A model generated the notes under the pieces. The model ran no database searches. It was not told the DNA's origin and saw nothing but the letters and a program-made list of their open reading frames with translations. A stretch of 64,000 nt of DNA from Syngnathus acus (lineage: Eukaryota; Chordata; Actinopteri; Syngnathiformes; Syngnathidae). Position 1 is the first letter of the stretch; each line of letters starts with the position of its first letter. Below are positions 13,630 to 28,300 of this stretch, piece by piece. The position numbers and the translations under genes are program-made. The stretch spans positions 679,967 to 743,966 of the forward strand of contig NC_051091.1 of assembly GCF_901709675.1 (NCBI RefSeq), in the 5' to 3' direction.

Positions 13630-13833
13630 GCCGAGGGGCCGATGGGCCGAGGGGCCGATGGGCCGATGGGCCGAGGGGCCGATGGGCCAAGGGGCCGATG
13701 GGCCGATGGGCCGAGGGGCCGATGGGCCGAGGGGCCGATGGGCCAAGGGGCCGATGGGCCGATGGGCCGAGGGGCCGATGGGCCGAGGGGCCGATGGGCC
13801 GAGGGGCCGATGGGCCGAGGGGCCGATGGGCCG
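13630..13833 (+). repeat. 8-bp minisatellite with two alternating unit types
   Basis: About 25 tandem octamers of GGCCGAGG and GGCCGATG, with occasional GGCCAAGG, start 75 bases after the exon-like segment. The unit types follow a non-random higher-order pattern, suggesting amplification in blocks. The proline/glycine-rich frames through it on both strands are artefacts. Confidence 0.95.
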
Positions 13834-13898
13834 TGTCACGCCTCCTCACAATCATGACAGACAGTAGTGGACGAGCTTTTCAGATCTCTGCTTGATGA

Positions 13899-13959
<61 letters not shown>

Positions 13960-14940
13960 ACGCGCGACCTGTTTTGGTAACCTCCAGGCGTGTTTGACAT
14001 CTCCTCACATGTATGCAGGTGATGAGCTCCAGGCTCTCCCTTTCAATTAAATGCAAATTGGTGAAGCATTCAATCAGTCATATCAATGTCCAATTATTTG
14101 ACACTTTTCAACGGCAATATTTTGTGACAAGAAAGTTTAGGAGGTGAAACTAAAATCTAAACAAACACGCATAGCGACACACAAGGCTTTTGGAATATGA
14201 TGTCAAATAGCAAAATGAAGAGAATAGAGCACGACAAGATTTAAGCATATCATATCCAATGCCAATTTGATCAGAAATGACAGCACGATTAGACAACAAC
14301 AGAAATGACAGCAGGTTCAAGCAAAATGTGGCATTTCACAGATTCCGGTGCTTTATAGCATTAGGACCTTTTCATGACGACAACATCGAGAAATAGCAAA
14401 CAAACGATGCAGCAGTAACAGTAACAATAACAGTTTATTTCAAATCACAGAGACAACAACACTTTTTTAGAAAAACACAACATTCCGAGTGCAAACTACA
14501 TAACCTTTATAAAAAAAATAGAATTACTTTCATTTGAAAGAAATTACAGCACTTTGATAGAAAACTATTTTCATCAAAGACATTCAAGAGTATTTATAAC
14601 AAGAGAACGCTTTTAATCATTATCAATGGATTAAATAAACACACACACATACAAGAGACCTTTTGATAGTGTAGTTGACACTTCCATTCCATTGCCAGCA
14701 CGCGCACACATTGCTCACAGTTATTTATCACAAACTAACAAATCATTCCATCTGGCGTGTGGACGGAGAGCTTTTTGTTTGTGTAAACAAGCAGCTGAAG
14801 AGCTCTTAACCAAACAAAGATCCCAAACAAAGATTGGAGAAGAAAAGAAAAAGTGTGGCGAGGATGAGGAGGAGGAGGAGGAGGAGGATGGTGCGCGCGC
14901 GCGCACTGAGAGAGAGAGGGAGGGAGGAGCAGCGAGATAA

Positions 14941-15198
14941 GTGCGTGCGTGCATTTACTTAACGAGACTTCCCTGTCTCTGCCAAAGCAAATACGCTTCA
15001 TGCACGCACGCACGCACGCATGCATGCAAGCTGCGGTACAAGGAACACTCGGCTGAGGAGTGCGCGCAAGACTGCCACAAATTGCAGCCGGGCGGTTGTA
15101 GTTGTTGTTCTTGTTGTTGCTTGTTAAAGCTGTTTTTTGTTTTTTTTGCACATGGATATTCGGATTTGCTCCCCACGACCTCCTCGCGCAAAATGATG
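14941..15198 (+). promoter_or_regulatory. Candidate promoter and first exon of eya2
   Basis: The segment is relatively GC-rich with several CpGs. It follows GAG and GC repeats and ends in ATGATG directly before a consensus donor GTAAGC at 15199. Fish and mammal EYA genes often have a distal first exon. Reading the two ATG codons into the downstream candidate exons gives an early stop, so if this is a first exon it is probably noncoding. Only transcript data could confirm it. The start given is approximate. Confidence 0.22.
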
Positions 15199-15483
15199 GT
15201 AAGCAAGCGGCCAAACCATTAATGAATGCTTATTCATGTTTAAGTGTTGACGAAAGACAATGTAAAGACCCCTTCATACTCCTAGATTTACTTTTTCTAG
15301 TGTTGCAGTGTGTCTTCCACCAAATGTAAAGGCGACATCATATTTCCACAATTACTACATCATCTTACCTTTGAGCGACATTTCATTGTGGATGTTATTC
15401 ATTTTCATGTAAACTATCAAATTAATAATAATAATAATAATGATAATAGTAATAATGGTGAATATTATGGTTATTGTTCTGCG

Positions 15484-15505
15484 TATATATATATATATAT
15501 ATACA

Positions 15506-15541
<36 letters not shown>
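15484..15541. repeat. (AT)n microsatellite
   Basis: Alternating AT over about 57 bases with a short ACAGT interruption, preceded at 15424-15460 by an (ATA)n-like tract. It lies in noncoding DNA. Confidence 0.95.
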
Positions 15542-15543
<2 letters not shown>

Positions 15544-15868
15544 GCTTACAAATGTTTAGGTTACTGTAATGGCATCATAATGAAACATCAATGGCATCAT
15601 TTATATTAACACCTTTTATCGTTATAAATCAGAATGTTAAAAAAGACACAATATTACAATTCAGAACAATGAGCACAAATAACAAAATAGAAAAACTGAT
15701 TGTGTTCAAAGGTGAAAATGATGCGGGTGGTTTTCTGGGGCAAAAAACATACAAGCGACTTTTTAATGAAAAACGTTGTAAAAGACAGCTTTCTTTCTAG
15801 ATATTTTAATTTTTCTTTTTGTTATTTTTGTTTTCTAAACAACGTGCTGTGTGTGTGTGTGTGTGCGT

Positions 15869-15940
<72 letters not shown>

Positions 15941-16244
15941 CGTTTGTGTAAGCATACATTTATGTAAACATTTGAATCTACTTATCGGTTAAAAGGCACT
16001 ATATCAATTTATATGAATGAATGTTTTGACCCTGTTTTTGCCCTCTCCCACCCCCAATTAATTTTTATTTAATGACTATGTGTTTGGCCAAAGTGCTGAT
16101 ACAGACTCATTGTAATAATCCAGTCCGTATCAAGGGCGGTTAATTTAAGGCCCATATGAGCCACCACCAGAGCATTTGCTCTGAGCGTAAGAAACCTCAG
16201 AAGAATACAAAACACAACCCAAACACATACATTCGTTTTTGGAG

Positions 16245-16295
<51 letters not shown>

Positions 16296-17386
16296 CACGT
16301 GTTGAAAAACTGGACCGACCAACATTTGGCCACACAGAAAATTGCACTCAGACTCATACTTGACACCCGTCCGCTTCCATGCACCGATCTTTATTTAATT
16401 AGCAGAGCGTCACTAAGCGTTTTTGTATCTCAACTCCGCAGTAGCTCACTCGCTCTTTATCTTTATGCACTTTACAATTTATCGATATGCATTCACTCAT
16501 AAGTGTCATTCTAAGTATTAATATTACATTTATTAAGATTGTGGCTTGAAATGTTTTTGTCATCTGCACAGAAATGTTTTAAAAGCAACATACAAGTAGG
16601 AGATGTAGTATCTTATAATGAGAATAATACTGAGTACTGACTGATGTAATAACATTTATTTCATAATGTGTTGAACCTTTTTCAGTAGGCTGGGCTGTTT
16701 CTATTAGTACTTGATTTGCCTTATTTTACGGCACAAGGGAGACATTGTGTTATTAGGAACTTTTTTTTGAGTGTGATAGAAAATTGGGTGTTAAAAGCTC
16801 TTTTTTAATGCAGATGCTGCATTTATTCCATGTTAATCGCTGCCCAACAAAAACCATGTATCTCAATTCTTCAAAACCAAAATATATTTCATAGCCGTGC
16901 AAAAAAAACAACAACATACAAAACGTGAAGCTATAATGATGTTGTTTATCTAGCGAATCGAGAGGAGTTTTTCCAAGTTTCAAAAGGAAGCAATTATACA
17001 ACGGCAGTTGAGCATTTACTTTATTCGATATCGCCGAGTTTCACACGCTCTTATGCACTGGAAGAATGGCAAGGTGACGCTTTTCCCCCACTACTTCTTG
17101 TATTTCTGCACACTCATAGGACAACTTTGTCATCCAACTACTATACGAATGAGGCAACACTGTGCACTAGTGCACTTCCTTTATTAGTAGTGAAGTACGA
17201 AAAATGTCGTATTAATCATATAGTGCTCATTTTTGTGAATACGAGTGTACTAGTGCATGGACCTTCAACTAATATATACACGAGGTAAATGCTCAAATGG
17301 CTTTCCATAAGCGTTTAGGATCACGTTCATCTCGCTGTGACACATGCTCAAACATGAAATCTCCTTGTATACCCCCTTCACATCGT

Positions 17387-17423
<37 letters not shown>

Positions 17424-19567
17424 GGGGGTGCAAGGTGTGCAAATACCAAAGGTGTTAGTCTACCCACTGGCTGCTGTTTGATTTAATGCTGTGGTTTGTC
17501 TCCTAATAACATCGTCAGGCCTCAAGTTTATGGAGTCTGTAGTGGGACCCCCCTCCCTCCACCGACCTCCCAGCAATCAGCCAGCTCCGAGCCACACACA
17601 CACACACCACCTCACCTTGCGCCCCGAAACCCTCCATAAGCCTTCATGGTTCTTATTACTGTCTCTAATAAATTGTGAATAAGCCCCGAAAAAGTCTGCT
17701 GCTCTGAGAATTCCCCATCCTGTAAGACATCCCGTCCGTCACCCCAGCAGCTTTAGCCCCCCCCCCCAAGAAAACACAAATTAATTCCAAAGCCCTCTGT
17801 AAGCCAACCCTTTGTGGAATGATAAATATTTTCATAGGGAGCTCGTGCTTCCTCATTTCTTTTACATCTCACTTTGCAAATATGACTTGCCGCGTGGAAT
17901 CGGCGTGACTCATTGCTGTGCATCATACGCTCGCTCGCTCCTCGTTCCCTCTCCCTCCAATCATACGCCATGGTACCTTGAATTATCAATGGCCTAAATT
18001 CAGTCATTTTGTTATGAGCATGGTAATGGAATGAAGATACGCATGTATATACGTACATACACAGGTCCCTAATCACTGTATAGGGAGAGAAGTGAGAATT
18101 CCCTGTACAGTTCAGTTCAGTAATAAGTCAACAAAAAAAGAGTGTGCTTTTGGAACACTTGTCTTCTATCTCTCTATCTCTCTATCTATCTGTCTATCTA
18201 TCTATACAGCGCATTGAGAGCCATTCCCAACACAGCCCTGGTGTTAGGGAACACTTCACAGTCGCTCTGTCAGCTCCGACTCTAAATGTGTGAAACGTGT
18301 CGTAAAGAGATGACATGTCAGCCGCAGAGCACACTGATTCATGTCTTGTATTTAAGTAAGCAGGGCTGATTCTATAAAAGTGGTAAACGATACACAGCAA
18401 TTGCACTTAAGATAATATTTGGGGAAAGCATGATGGCTTTTTCAATTCTTTAGCCGTTTCTCATTTACCTGGATGGATAACGCTACGATGCCCTTGCAAA
18501 TTTGCTTTGATTTATTTGTGCTATTCATTGGCCAATGATAATATGTCGGTCTCAATTGCTATTGTCTAAACACTTTCAGAGGAATTTTGTTATGGTGAAC
18601 TCTTTAGTTAACAAATCAAGTCAAAAAAAAGTGTTGTATTGAGCCACTTTTTGTTCATGAATTTGTTTGACAAGCGCCCCGCCCCCTCTGATCCACATTG
18701 CAGCACCTCCTTTGCATACAAACATTCCCCCCCCCCCCACCCGCATGCACAGATAATAATCTTTACTTTCCACTGAAACGTAATAAGAGGCTGTGGCTGG
18801 GGGATTATTTTTTTAGGTGTCTGAATTTTGCTTCAGCGTTTTTTTTTCCTCAACCGTTTTTCCTTCTTGGATTTTATAGACTCACGCATATATGCATGTA
18901 CTTATTAAATTTTGCTCCACCAGTGTGTTTTCTCTGATCATAAATTGTTGGTACACGAGCTGCTTGTATGATATCATGCGCATAAAAGTCTGAATGGGTC
19001 ACTACTTACTGGCTCTCTTGAATGAATGAATGAGCGTCAATTAGAAGTTTTGAAAAATAAATGTTCTTGATTACAGACACATTTTGAACATTTTATCGCA
19101 TTTTTCTGATCAGGAAAATTGATTCATCAATAACTTTTTGAGTATTATTCTGCGTCGTGTATGGCATTTAGAACATCTAATGCCGTTACACGTTTTACTG
19201 CAATTTGCCAAATCCTTGACGGCCAATGCAGTGTGTGTGTGTGGGGGGGTGTGTGTGTGGGTGTGTGCATGCGGCTAAGTGAATTCAGGAAAGCGTGCAA
19301 GTGTGCGTGCGACCTCCGTCTCTCTCCATCTGAGTGCACCAGATGTTGCTCACCTGTGAGTGGGACCACCATCTGACTGGACTGGACGGGTGGGAGGGGG
19401 CGCTGGGGCTGCCAGCTGGTCTGGTACCATTATCACTTAGCCCCTATTTCAGGGATCCTTGTCATGAATGAAACCTGGAAATCAGTTTAAGGGCTTTGTT
19501 TGGACGTAGTTTTTTGCCAAGGAACCATATTGGAATGAGTTGAGAATCTTCATCTCCACAAAAGTAG

Positions 19568-19783
<216 letters not shown>

Positions 19784-21842
19784 TCTTATGAGCCTTTTTA
19801 TTGGGGTGGCGTTTTCTTGCAGATTTTCACGCTGGACTTGTTTATCTTGCTTCAACAGGATTTGATCTTGATTTTTCATCCCTTTGTGATTTGAATTGTT
19901 ATTACTTGTATTTGTAAAGCAATGTGGATTTGCCTTATTGTGTATAAACGTTGCCTGTAGTGCCAGTTAGCGATTTGATGACTTCAGTTCGAAGGAGACA
20001 AAGCAGGCCTAAGTAGAAATGGTGTGAGATAAATTTACACCGGGTTTGTAGCAGGTTCAGCACTCTCCGAAGATTTATTGAATCCAGTCCAAGTTGGGCC
20101 ATCTTTCCGAAAGCATCTGTCGCCGCGGTGAAAGGCATTAGCGAGCCTCCCTCCCCCCTCTCCCCGCTTGGATAGCTCGAGGAAAAATTTGCGAGTCGAG
20201 GGATTTGTCGCCTCTTCAGCTGGTTGCTCAAGTTTTCCTTCATTGCGGGTTGATGTCAATAAACCTTCTGGCTGTTGCATTGCACGAAAAATGCTGCAAT
20301 GGACCTCAAGTGTCGATGGAACAAAGAATGATGGAACTCCATCATTTAGTAGGATTTAGAACAAAAATACAATTACGCCATTAAACACAAGAGGAACAAG
20401 TTACAGCTGTTTTTCTAAGGTTAATGGCTGTGTTGTAAAAGTCTGGAACTCCAGACAACACTGTGCATTTCCATGATATTTGACCAATTCATCATTTTAC
20501 AAGAGATCAATTCACGATACAAGAATATAAAATTCCAGCAACAACTCGGACCTTAAAAAACCACTTAGTTGTTGGGTGCTGGATGCACAAAGAAAACAGT
20601 GGGCAGCAGCAGCTGTTCCACAAGGGACTAGCACACTTGTGTTACCCCTTGTTCTTTGTCTTTCTTTTATCAGGCAAATAAAGAGGCTCTGTGCATGCTG
20701 GGGAACACACACACACACGCACACGGGCGCACACACACACACACACACCTCCCCAATGCAGCCCACCCGTAGGGCGGTGTGTCCAAATGGAGGCTTCCAG
20801 GTGGGCTTCCATATGGCACAAGCACGGCCCGGCGGGTTCACCTTGTCAGGCCGCTGATGGAGACTTTTCAATAAAAAAGGTCAAAGTATCGATGGGGTCA
20901 CTGAGGCGTATAGCCGTTTGGAGAGCTGACTCAGCACACGCACGCACGCACGCACGCTCACACATGCACAAACCAAGTAAACACAGTAAAAGATGAATGA
21001 AGAATGACTCCGCACAAGAGACTTGGCTGACTAAAATGATGAACTTTTAAGGCTCGCAGCTGAGCAGTGAAAAAAGTAAGTACGTGATTCGTCAGTCAGC
21101 TGGGAACGCCTCCAACATATAATAAATTCGCTCATTTAAAATAAAGTTGACGTTTAGATGGCAATGAGCAAGTTCTTCCCAAGCAGGTGCTCTTGAAATG
21201 TTACCACATATCAAATCAATTATCCTGGATGAAATGATCCATTGCAGGAGACTTTTTTTTTTCTCGTTACATGTTTTAATAACGAAAGATAGTACCGACA
21301 TGGTAAAAGATAAATGAAACCTTGTTTTATGTGCACGTAGTCATTCATCTTTAGCCTAATAGCATACTTACCCAAGTCAAATCCATCCGTCCATCCAAAT
21401 CTAACAAGGCAAGAAAAATCCCTATGTAAGAGCAAAAGCGTGAGACTCAGGTGAACTATTGTGGGACTTGACCTTGTGCCCCCCTCCTTCCCCCATGACC
21501 TGGCCATAGCCCTGCTGGGTTTGTTTTAGCTTGAGTTTCATCCTTCTGCCTGCCACGTCTCAGCTGAGCTTCCACTTGTCCTCCCTCCGGTGTTCCGCCG
21601 TTCCCATGGTTTCTCGCAGGACTCGCCCTTAAGCAGGAAATGTCTTTTGTGTGTGTCTGTCAATGTAGAGTGTGTGTGTGTGTGTGTGTGTGCGTGCGCA
21701 TGTGTTACAAAGCGGTGCAGCTGATGTCAAGAGGTTTCTGAGCAGACGTCCCTTACACTTTGACATGTGCAGGGGTCCTGGTCATTTCTCAGAGATTGAT
21801 GGTTCAAAATGTTCAGATTGACTTTTTGCGCTCTTTCAACAG

Positions 21843-22233
21843 GAGCCGTGCTAACAGGAGGAAGAAGTGGACCAGGCTATCTCTTTAGACAACAGGTGAG
21901 ACCTTGCTTGACAAGTTGGAGGCGACAGTAGCAGTTCATTTGTGCCTCCCAATGTACCAGAACAATTTTTTAAAATTTTCTTTTTACAAACTTCATTATT
22001 TGAGTTACCCATATTTAATTCGAGTTGCTGATGGTCTAAGAGTGCACTTGCTTGACTTGTGTGCGGGCAGCGTGTGACTACCCTGTTGTCGCAAATGGAT
22101 GGATGGAATATTGATCTATTTGTTGATTCCTTTGTATATTAGTTTATTTTTGCATTGATCATGTGAACTTAATCCTGGTGTCTTTTGCAGGGCTTCTCAT
22201 TGTTGAGTGGAAACTCCTTCAAAGCCTCAAGTG
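21843..22233 (+). other. Two candidate upstream exons of eya2 (21843-21895, 22191-22233)
   Basis: Both segments have plausible acceptors (TTTCAACAG and TTTTGCAG) and GTGAGA donors. Their combined length is 96 bases, and one frame is open through both (about 32 codons). Joining that frame to the next exon at 22352 gives an immediate TGA, so they are more likely 5' UTR or alternatively spliced exons than the N-terminal coding region. Their position just before the first firm eya2 coding exon is the main support. Confidence 0.3.
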
Positions 22234-22361
22234 GTGAGATTTCTATCAAGTTCATTTCTGTCTCCAACCTCTTTATCATAGCATGGCATGGCGGCAAAGT
22301 TTGTCGATCGTCTCGATCCCAATCTTGAGGTTTGACTTCCAATTTCTCCAGCTTGACTTTT

Positions 22362-25300
22362 ATGGGGGACGGCATGATGGCGGCGTACGGACAAACCCAG
22401 TACAGCCCCAGCCTCCAAGCTGCCGGAGCCTACAGCCCTTACACGCATCACACGCAAGGCTACACGGTGCCATCCTACAGTGAGTGAAGCTTTCAGGCAA
22501 AACAAAATACCCGAGCTGAACTTCAAGCTTGAAATCAAAATGGAATCACCGTCTTCTGAATTGCCTTCAACAGAAAGTCGTCAAGTTCTCTCTTTTGTTG
22601 TGTGCGCACAGACATCAAGACAGAGGAGGGCCTGAGCCAGTCGCCAGGCCAGACGGGGCTTTTGGGCTACTCCAACTTCAGCAGCGCCCCCGCCACTCAG
22701 AGCATCTACGGCTACTCGCACACGCACGGTGAGCATGCACGCTTCCTCGCTGGCTGCATCAAGCCATCGTCCGAGCTGGAAGTGGTCGCCATGAGCGGCT
22801 TTGCTTTGCTTTGGAAACAGCCTCCGTCTCCCTCCTCACCTCTTGTCCCGGTTCGCGTGACCTCCCGGCGGCCGGTCGGCCTCCCACACCTGTTCCCCAT
22901 TAGCTGCGGTCTGGACTCTTGGCGTCAAACATCTCCATGTCCCCCCCCCTCCCGGCCATACTGAGCCCACCTCCTCCTTTCTCAGGGTCAATCCACGCCC
23001 CCGTTGTCCCGCTCAGGCCAACAGCACAACAGGCATGGCGAGGACGGAGGAAGGGAAAGTGAGAAAACAGACAGAGAGGGAAAGGACTGGATGGAGTGAG
23101 TGAGTGAGTGAGTGAGTGAGTGAGTGAGTGAGTGAGTGAGTGAGTGAGTGAGTGAGTGAGTGAGTGAGTGAGTGAGTGAGTGAGCGAGCGAAACAAAAGA
23201 GCTTCAAGAGGCTCCCATCAAAATGTCGCTCGCATACGCCCTGAGCCCCGAGACTTTGAAAGCAGTGTGAAATTGACCTTATGTGTGACAAGGGGCGTAG
23301 CAACAAAAGCGACAAGATGATGACTTCGATTGAGTCATTGCTGGATGACATTTCCTTCCATTGGTCCGTTCATTTTGACTTTGCTTTTTTTCTTTTATGA
23401 GTGGCCAACCACCGGCAATTTGCTTTGCCGCGACTCCAAATGCGAATGGATGGTTTGGCAACGTTGCAGATGTTACGGCCATTTGATGAATTTGCATGAC
23501 TGAAATGTCATATGGCCACATTTGTCCTTTTCCACGTCTCTTTCCTTTTCTTTTGTGGAGGAGACACATGTCAGACATTATGCAGGAATGTAAATATTTC
23601 TGTAAACACACAGACGGCACAAAGCCTGCAATGCAAGCACGTTGCCTTCCAAAGCAGCAAGAGACACCAACAAACAAAAATGATGTGTGTGAATATTTGA
23701 TTGTGTTAATGAACAACATGGTCGTAAAATGCCTGAAATGTTTGCGGGGTGTCTGAAGTTGTCCTTATGGGACTCATTTCTTTTATGTGTTTACGCTTTT
23801 TTTGCTCCAAATCTTTTTGGAAGATTGTTGAGGGACTTCCAGTGACTCATTGTTTGGTAGTCATTTGTGAATTATTAAAGCGAGAGTCAGGATTTGAACG
23901 AGGGCTGGTGTTGTTAGTATTGCATCCTAAATGGATCGCTATGAGGGAAGACCACCACTAAGTTGAAATTATTTCCAACAAAGATGCCGACAGTCGGGGC
24001 CGATTTCCCGGCCCGGCCCGGCCCGGCCTGCCTTTGAGCTTGCAAAACAAAGCCAGCTGCTGTCATAAATCCTCCAAAGTGGCTCCCTGGCTCTCTCACC
24101 GTGTGAATCGACACACCTCCCATCACAACGCGCCAGGGTGTACACAAACAAATTCTTTCCATGTGCGGAGGTGAGAAGATTGCAAGAGATACAATCCATC
24201 TGAGAAGCGGGAGAGAAAATGAGCTGGGAGCGAGGAACACCTTCCTGCCCTGCCCTGCCCTGACTTGATTAGAGAAGCACCTGCGTGGTTATTGTTGCGT
24301 GTCAAACATAAATCACTCAAGAAACTTTTCCCCCCACACCATCAATGTTATAAATGATTACTGATCACAATCTTCATTTGAAACTTGGGTGGTTTCTCAG
24401 GTGGAGGCATTTCCCCGGGCATTTTCCAAGGCGGCCACGCCATCTCCACCTCTACGCCATTCAACCCCACGCAGCAAGTGAGTGTGTCCTCCATCTGTCC
24501 TCAAATGTCATTTTCCAAAATGTCAAAGCTGGGACGAATCATTTTGCAGTCGATTGTACCTGTTGCAAATAGACGAGATACACGCGACTGTAATTTTCAG
24601 GTTCTATGGCCAGTCATCATGTTTATTGACTGGGAGGTTTAATGGAAGATTCTTCGAAACAAATGGTCTTCCTCAAATGGAAAAAGATATCATTTTATCA
24701 CCCACTTTTAACATGGTGCGTGTTTGTGTGTGTTAATGCTTGGCAGGAGTTTTCAGCGTATTCCAACTACAGTCAGAGTCAATACTCGCCGTATTACAAC
24801 TCGCATCACTACAACAGCCCGTACCTGAGCAGCAGCAGCAACATCAGCCCCGCCTCCATCAGCACCCCGTTAGCCTATCAGCATCTGGAGCACAGTGTCA
24901 TGTTACCCAATCACAGCCCAGAGTCTCACACGGGTACGTACGTGTGCTGCAATATACTATGCAATGATACGTATGTATGAAGTGCCTCAGTAGTGTGTCA
25001 AGTGAAACTTAGACAAGCCCAATTTGATTTCCCTAACTTTTAGGAGGTATTGCATGTCAGTGTGTTTTGTGTCCTAGGAGAATACCAGCCACCGCCTAGC
25101 CCCCCCACTCCAGGTAAAGAGGAGAGCGAGAGGGGCACCGTGTCCATGCGGAGGGGCTCCGACGCCAAGTTGAGGGGGAGGAAAAAAGTCACTGACCCGG
25201 CGCCACCTTTGGATGCTGACATTGAGGTAAACATCTTGCAACCAACCAACTGACCTACCTGCCATCTGTCCGTCCGTCCATCCATCCATTCATGCGCAAT

Positions 25301-28300
25301 AAGCCTGGTTGATTTTGAATAATCTGTCAAAACAGATGTCTGAGGAACACGAGGGGGGGGGGGGGTGCTTTTGTTTTTGCCTTTCCCCACACAGTGCACT
25401 CTGTTCTTCTGAGGTTAATGCTACAACGTGTGTTATTTCACTGCAGCGGGTGTTTATCTGGGACCTGGATGAAACCATCATTATTTTCCACTCGCTCCTC
25501 ACGGGGACCTTCTCCTCAAGATTTGGCAAGGTACCATCACAACACCCACCTCTTTAACCAACCCCAGCTCCCTTTTCAAACTTTCCTTCACTGACATTCA
25601 CATGTGAAATATTTCAGCGACAGTTAGTTGTTGACAGCCCCCCCCCCCCCCAACTGTTAAAAACAATTGCTTATGTGCAGGTGTACAACTAATGATAATC
25701 CAAAAAGAGTTTCATAAAATCGAAAACTTACCCATAAATATCAATAAATAGATCAATAAATAAATAAATAGGAGTAGCGAATGTTGGCTATATGAATATC
25801 CTGCAGTGGACATTTGTGAAGCGTTTCACACGCTGGCTGGCTGGCTGGCTGGCTGCTTTGCGTTGTTTCTTTTCATAACGCAGCTTGTTTAGCTACGCCG
25901 GCTTCCTGCAGTATGATTGACAGCCGGCAGGACGTTTGACATAACACGGGAGCGACCGAGGGGGTGCGGACAGTGGTGCGTTTCTTGCTTTTGGCCCCAA
26001 ATCTGGTGTTTTGAATTCTCACGGTCCCCGTGCAGCTCGACGCAAGGCTGACGGGAGTTTGACAGCCGGCTCGGTCGGTAATGGCCTCATGCTGCATGCT
26101 GTTATTATTATTCTTTTTTCCTCTTCCGTTTTTTTTTTTTTTGTTCCACCTCACCAAACCTTCGGTAGAGCAGCAGAAGAACAAAAAATGGCCTGCAGAG
26201 TGTTGAAATGTGACTCGTATTCCAAAAATTCCTGATTAATTCCCAGAGCCCAAAGCCGTCTCCACTGGAACCTGCACCAAAGCCTACTTGGACTCAAGTC
26301 AAAACTTTAACGGCAATGTCACTCGGTTGAGCCCCCCCCAAAATGCATCCGTGTACTTGTCAGACATTTGTTAGTTAGTCTCCATGAAGCAGGAGGTATG
26401 ATAAGAAATCACGAGCTCAACTCCACTCAATTACAATTTGAAAACCAATCACAGCTGGAAAAAAGTTGATTGTAAATAAATAAATATGATCAAATTGAAA
26501 ACAAATCAACTTTTCCAATGTCTAAAACTACAAAGAGGTGTTTTTTTCAGCAAATAGAAATGAAAGTTCTTACAAATGGAAAAAGAAATAAACATACCTT
26601 GTTTTTCTCTGAATGCCATTTCATCTTTTAGCCACAACCCCCTGTGTGTGAGTTTTTTCAAATCTTTCTTCTTCGGGATTATCAAAGAAAGGCTTTTATA
26701 TGTGTGACAGGGTGATTACGGATAATTATTCCAATGATTAGAGAAGAGGAGCAATCCCTTGTTAATCCTTCAGCTCCGCCTCCTTCAATCCTTGCATTCA
26801 TCTCTTCTTCTTCTTCTGCATTGTGATGTGCCCTCCCTTAACATTATTTCCATCATTGCCTCTTCATTTGTACATACAGAAGGGCTTATTTTCTAATTGG
26901 GTAATTCTTTCTGAGACTTGGCTTGTGAATGTGCTAATCTGGCGTTCACCTTTTGCCCCCGCCCGCCCTGCCCTGCCCTGCCCTGCCCTGCCCCACCCTG
27001 CAAGTGCGCCGCACATCTGCGCTCACAACTACTTTTGTCATCTCGGGTGACGACGCGCCCACGCAGCTTTCTGGAGTCAATTTTGCTGTTGTACAAAGTA
27101 CATGGCCATATTTTACTACGCTTGGCAAACTGTCAATTTGTTGATACCATTTCAGTTCATTTGTCCAAAAATGCTTCCTGCAAATTGACAAAAATGGAGT
27201 CAAGTGTACGTCATTGGGAATAGTGTGTAAAACATAAATTGAGATAGCATTGATAAATGGGCAATGTTTAAAGGTGTAAATGAATTCATCCAGGCGCGTC
27301 GAGATAACGATAAGAATCAGAGAAGCGTTGAAGCAGATTCACACCTGCCGGTTGACATTCAGCCAATCGACAACAGACCCGACAGAATTTGCGCTCGGAG
27401 CGGTGCAGGCAGCCTGCACCGACAAAGCCGGCCGGGAACATTTGTCAAGATGAATGATTGCTCATCCAATCAGATTGAGACCACGAGCGTCGGAATAATG
27501 CCAAGGCTGTCAGTCTGCAGATTTATTTGTCATTAAAGAGTGCAGGTGGTTCTGTTTTTTTTTTTTTTTGCAGAAGTGAATCCTCCCCGTCATTTAGCTG
27601 CTTGTTGGCTTCCTTCTGATCTGGTTGCAGGATTCTTCCAAAGCGGTTTCACTGGGATTGTGGATGGAGGAGATGATCTTCAATCTGGCCGACTCGCGAC
27701 TCTTCTTCAACGATTTGGAGGCAAGTTGGGAAGCTTTTCTAAAGAATCACCTGAAATAAATACCTCCAGAAAAGCATTTTTAAAATGATCATCAATGCAA
27801 ACTTTATTGATCATGTTGCATAGTTAATGTTAATAAAATGTTCATTTAATAATAGTAACAAAATGAATTAAAACGGCATGTACAATCATGAATATTAAAT
27901 ATAATGATAACAAAAGCACATTTAAAGAAAAGTGCATTTCACGTAAGTGTGGAAGGTTGCCCCCCTCTAGTGGTACACAGCTGCACTGAAAAAAATAGAC
28001 TTGTTTTTATATTTGACAAGCTTTCCATTTTCCTTCATTGTACGTCTACTGATTATTTTAAAATGTTATTTGACAAGATTAGAAAACATGAGACGATTGA
28101 GTCCCCATAGAAAACAAGTCACTATTTATTATTTTATTCCTCCTTTTGGATTTGATTGATGCAAATACACATTTTCTTTTCTGAACATCTCATAGTATTG
28201 CTGTATAAGCACATTAACCCGTAAACATTGCTCATCACTGTCAATCAAAACTGCAGCAAGTTTTGTTACGTTTAGCATGAGCCGCTAAGCTTCTACCTGT

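Noticed and set aside
23094-23190. Regular short repeats considered as a CRISPR array
   Set aside because: The repeats are directly tandem with no spacers, and the window is a vertebrate genome.
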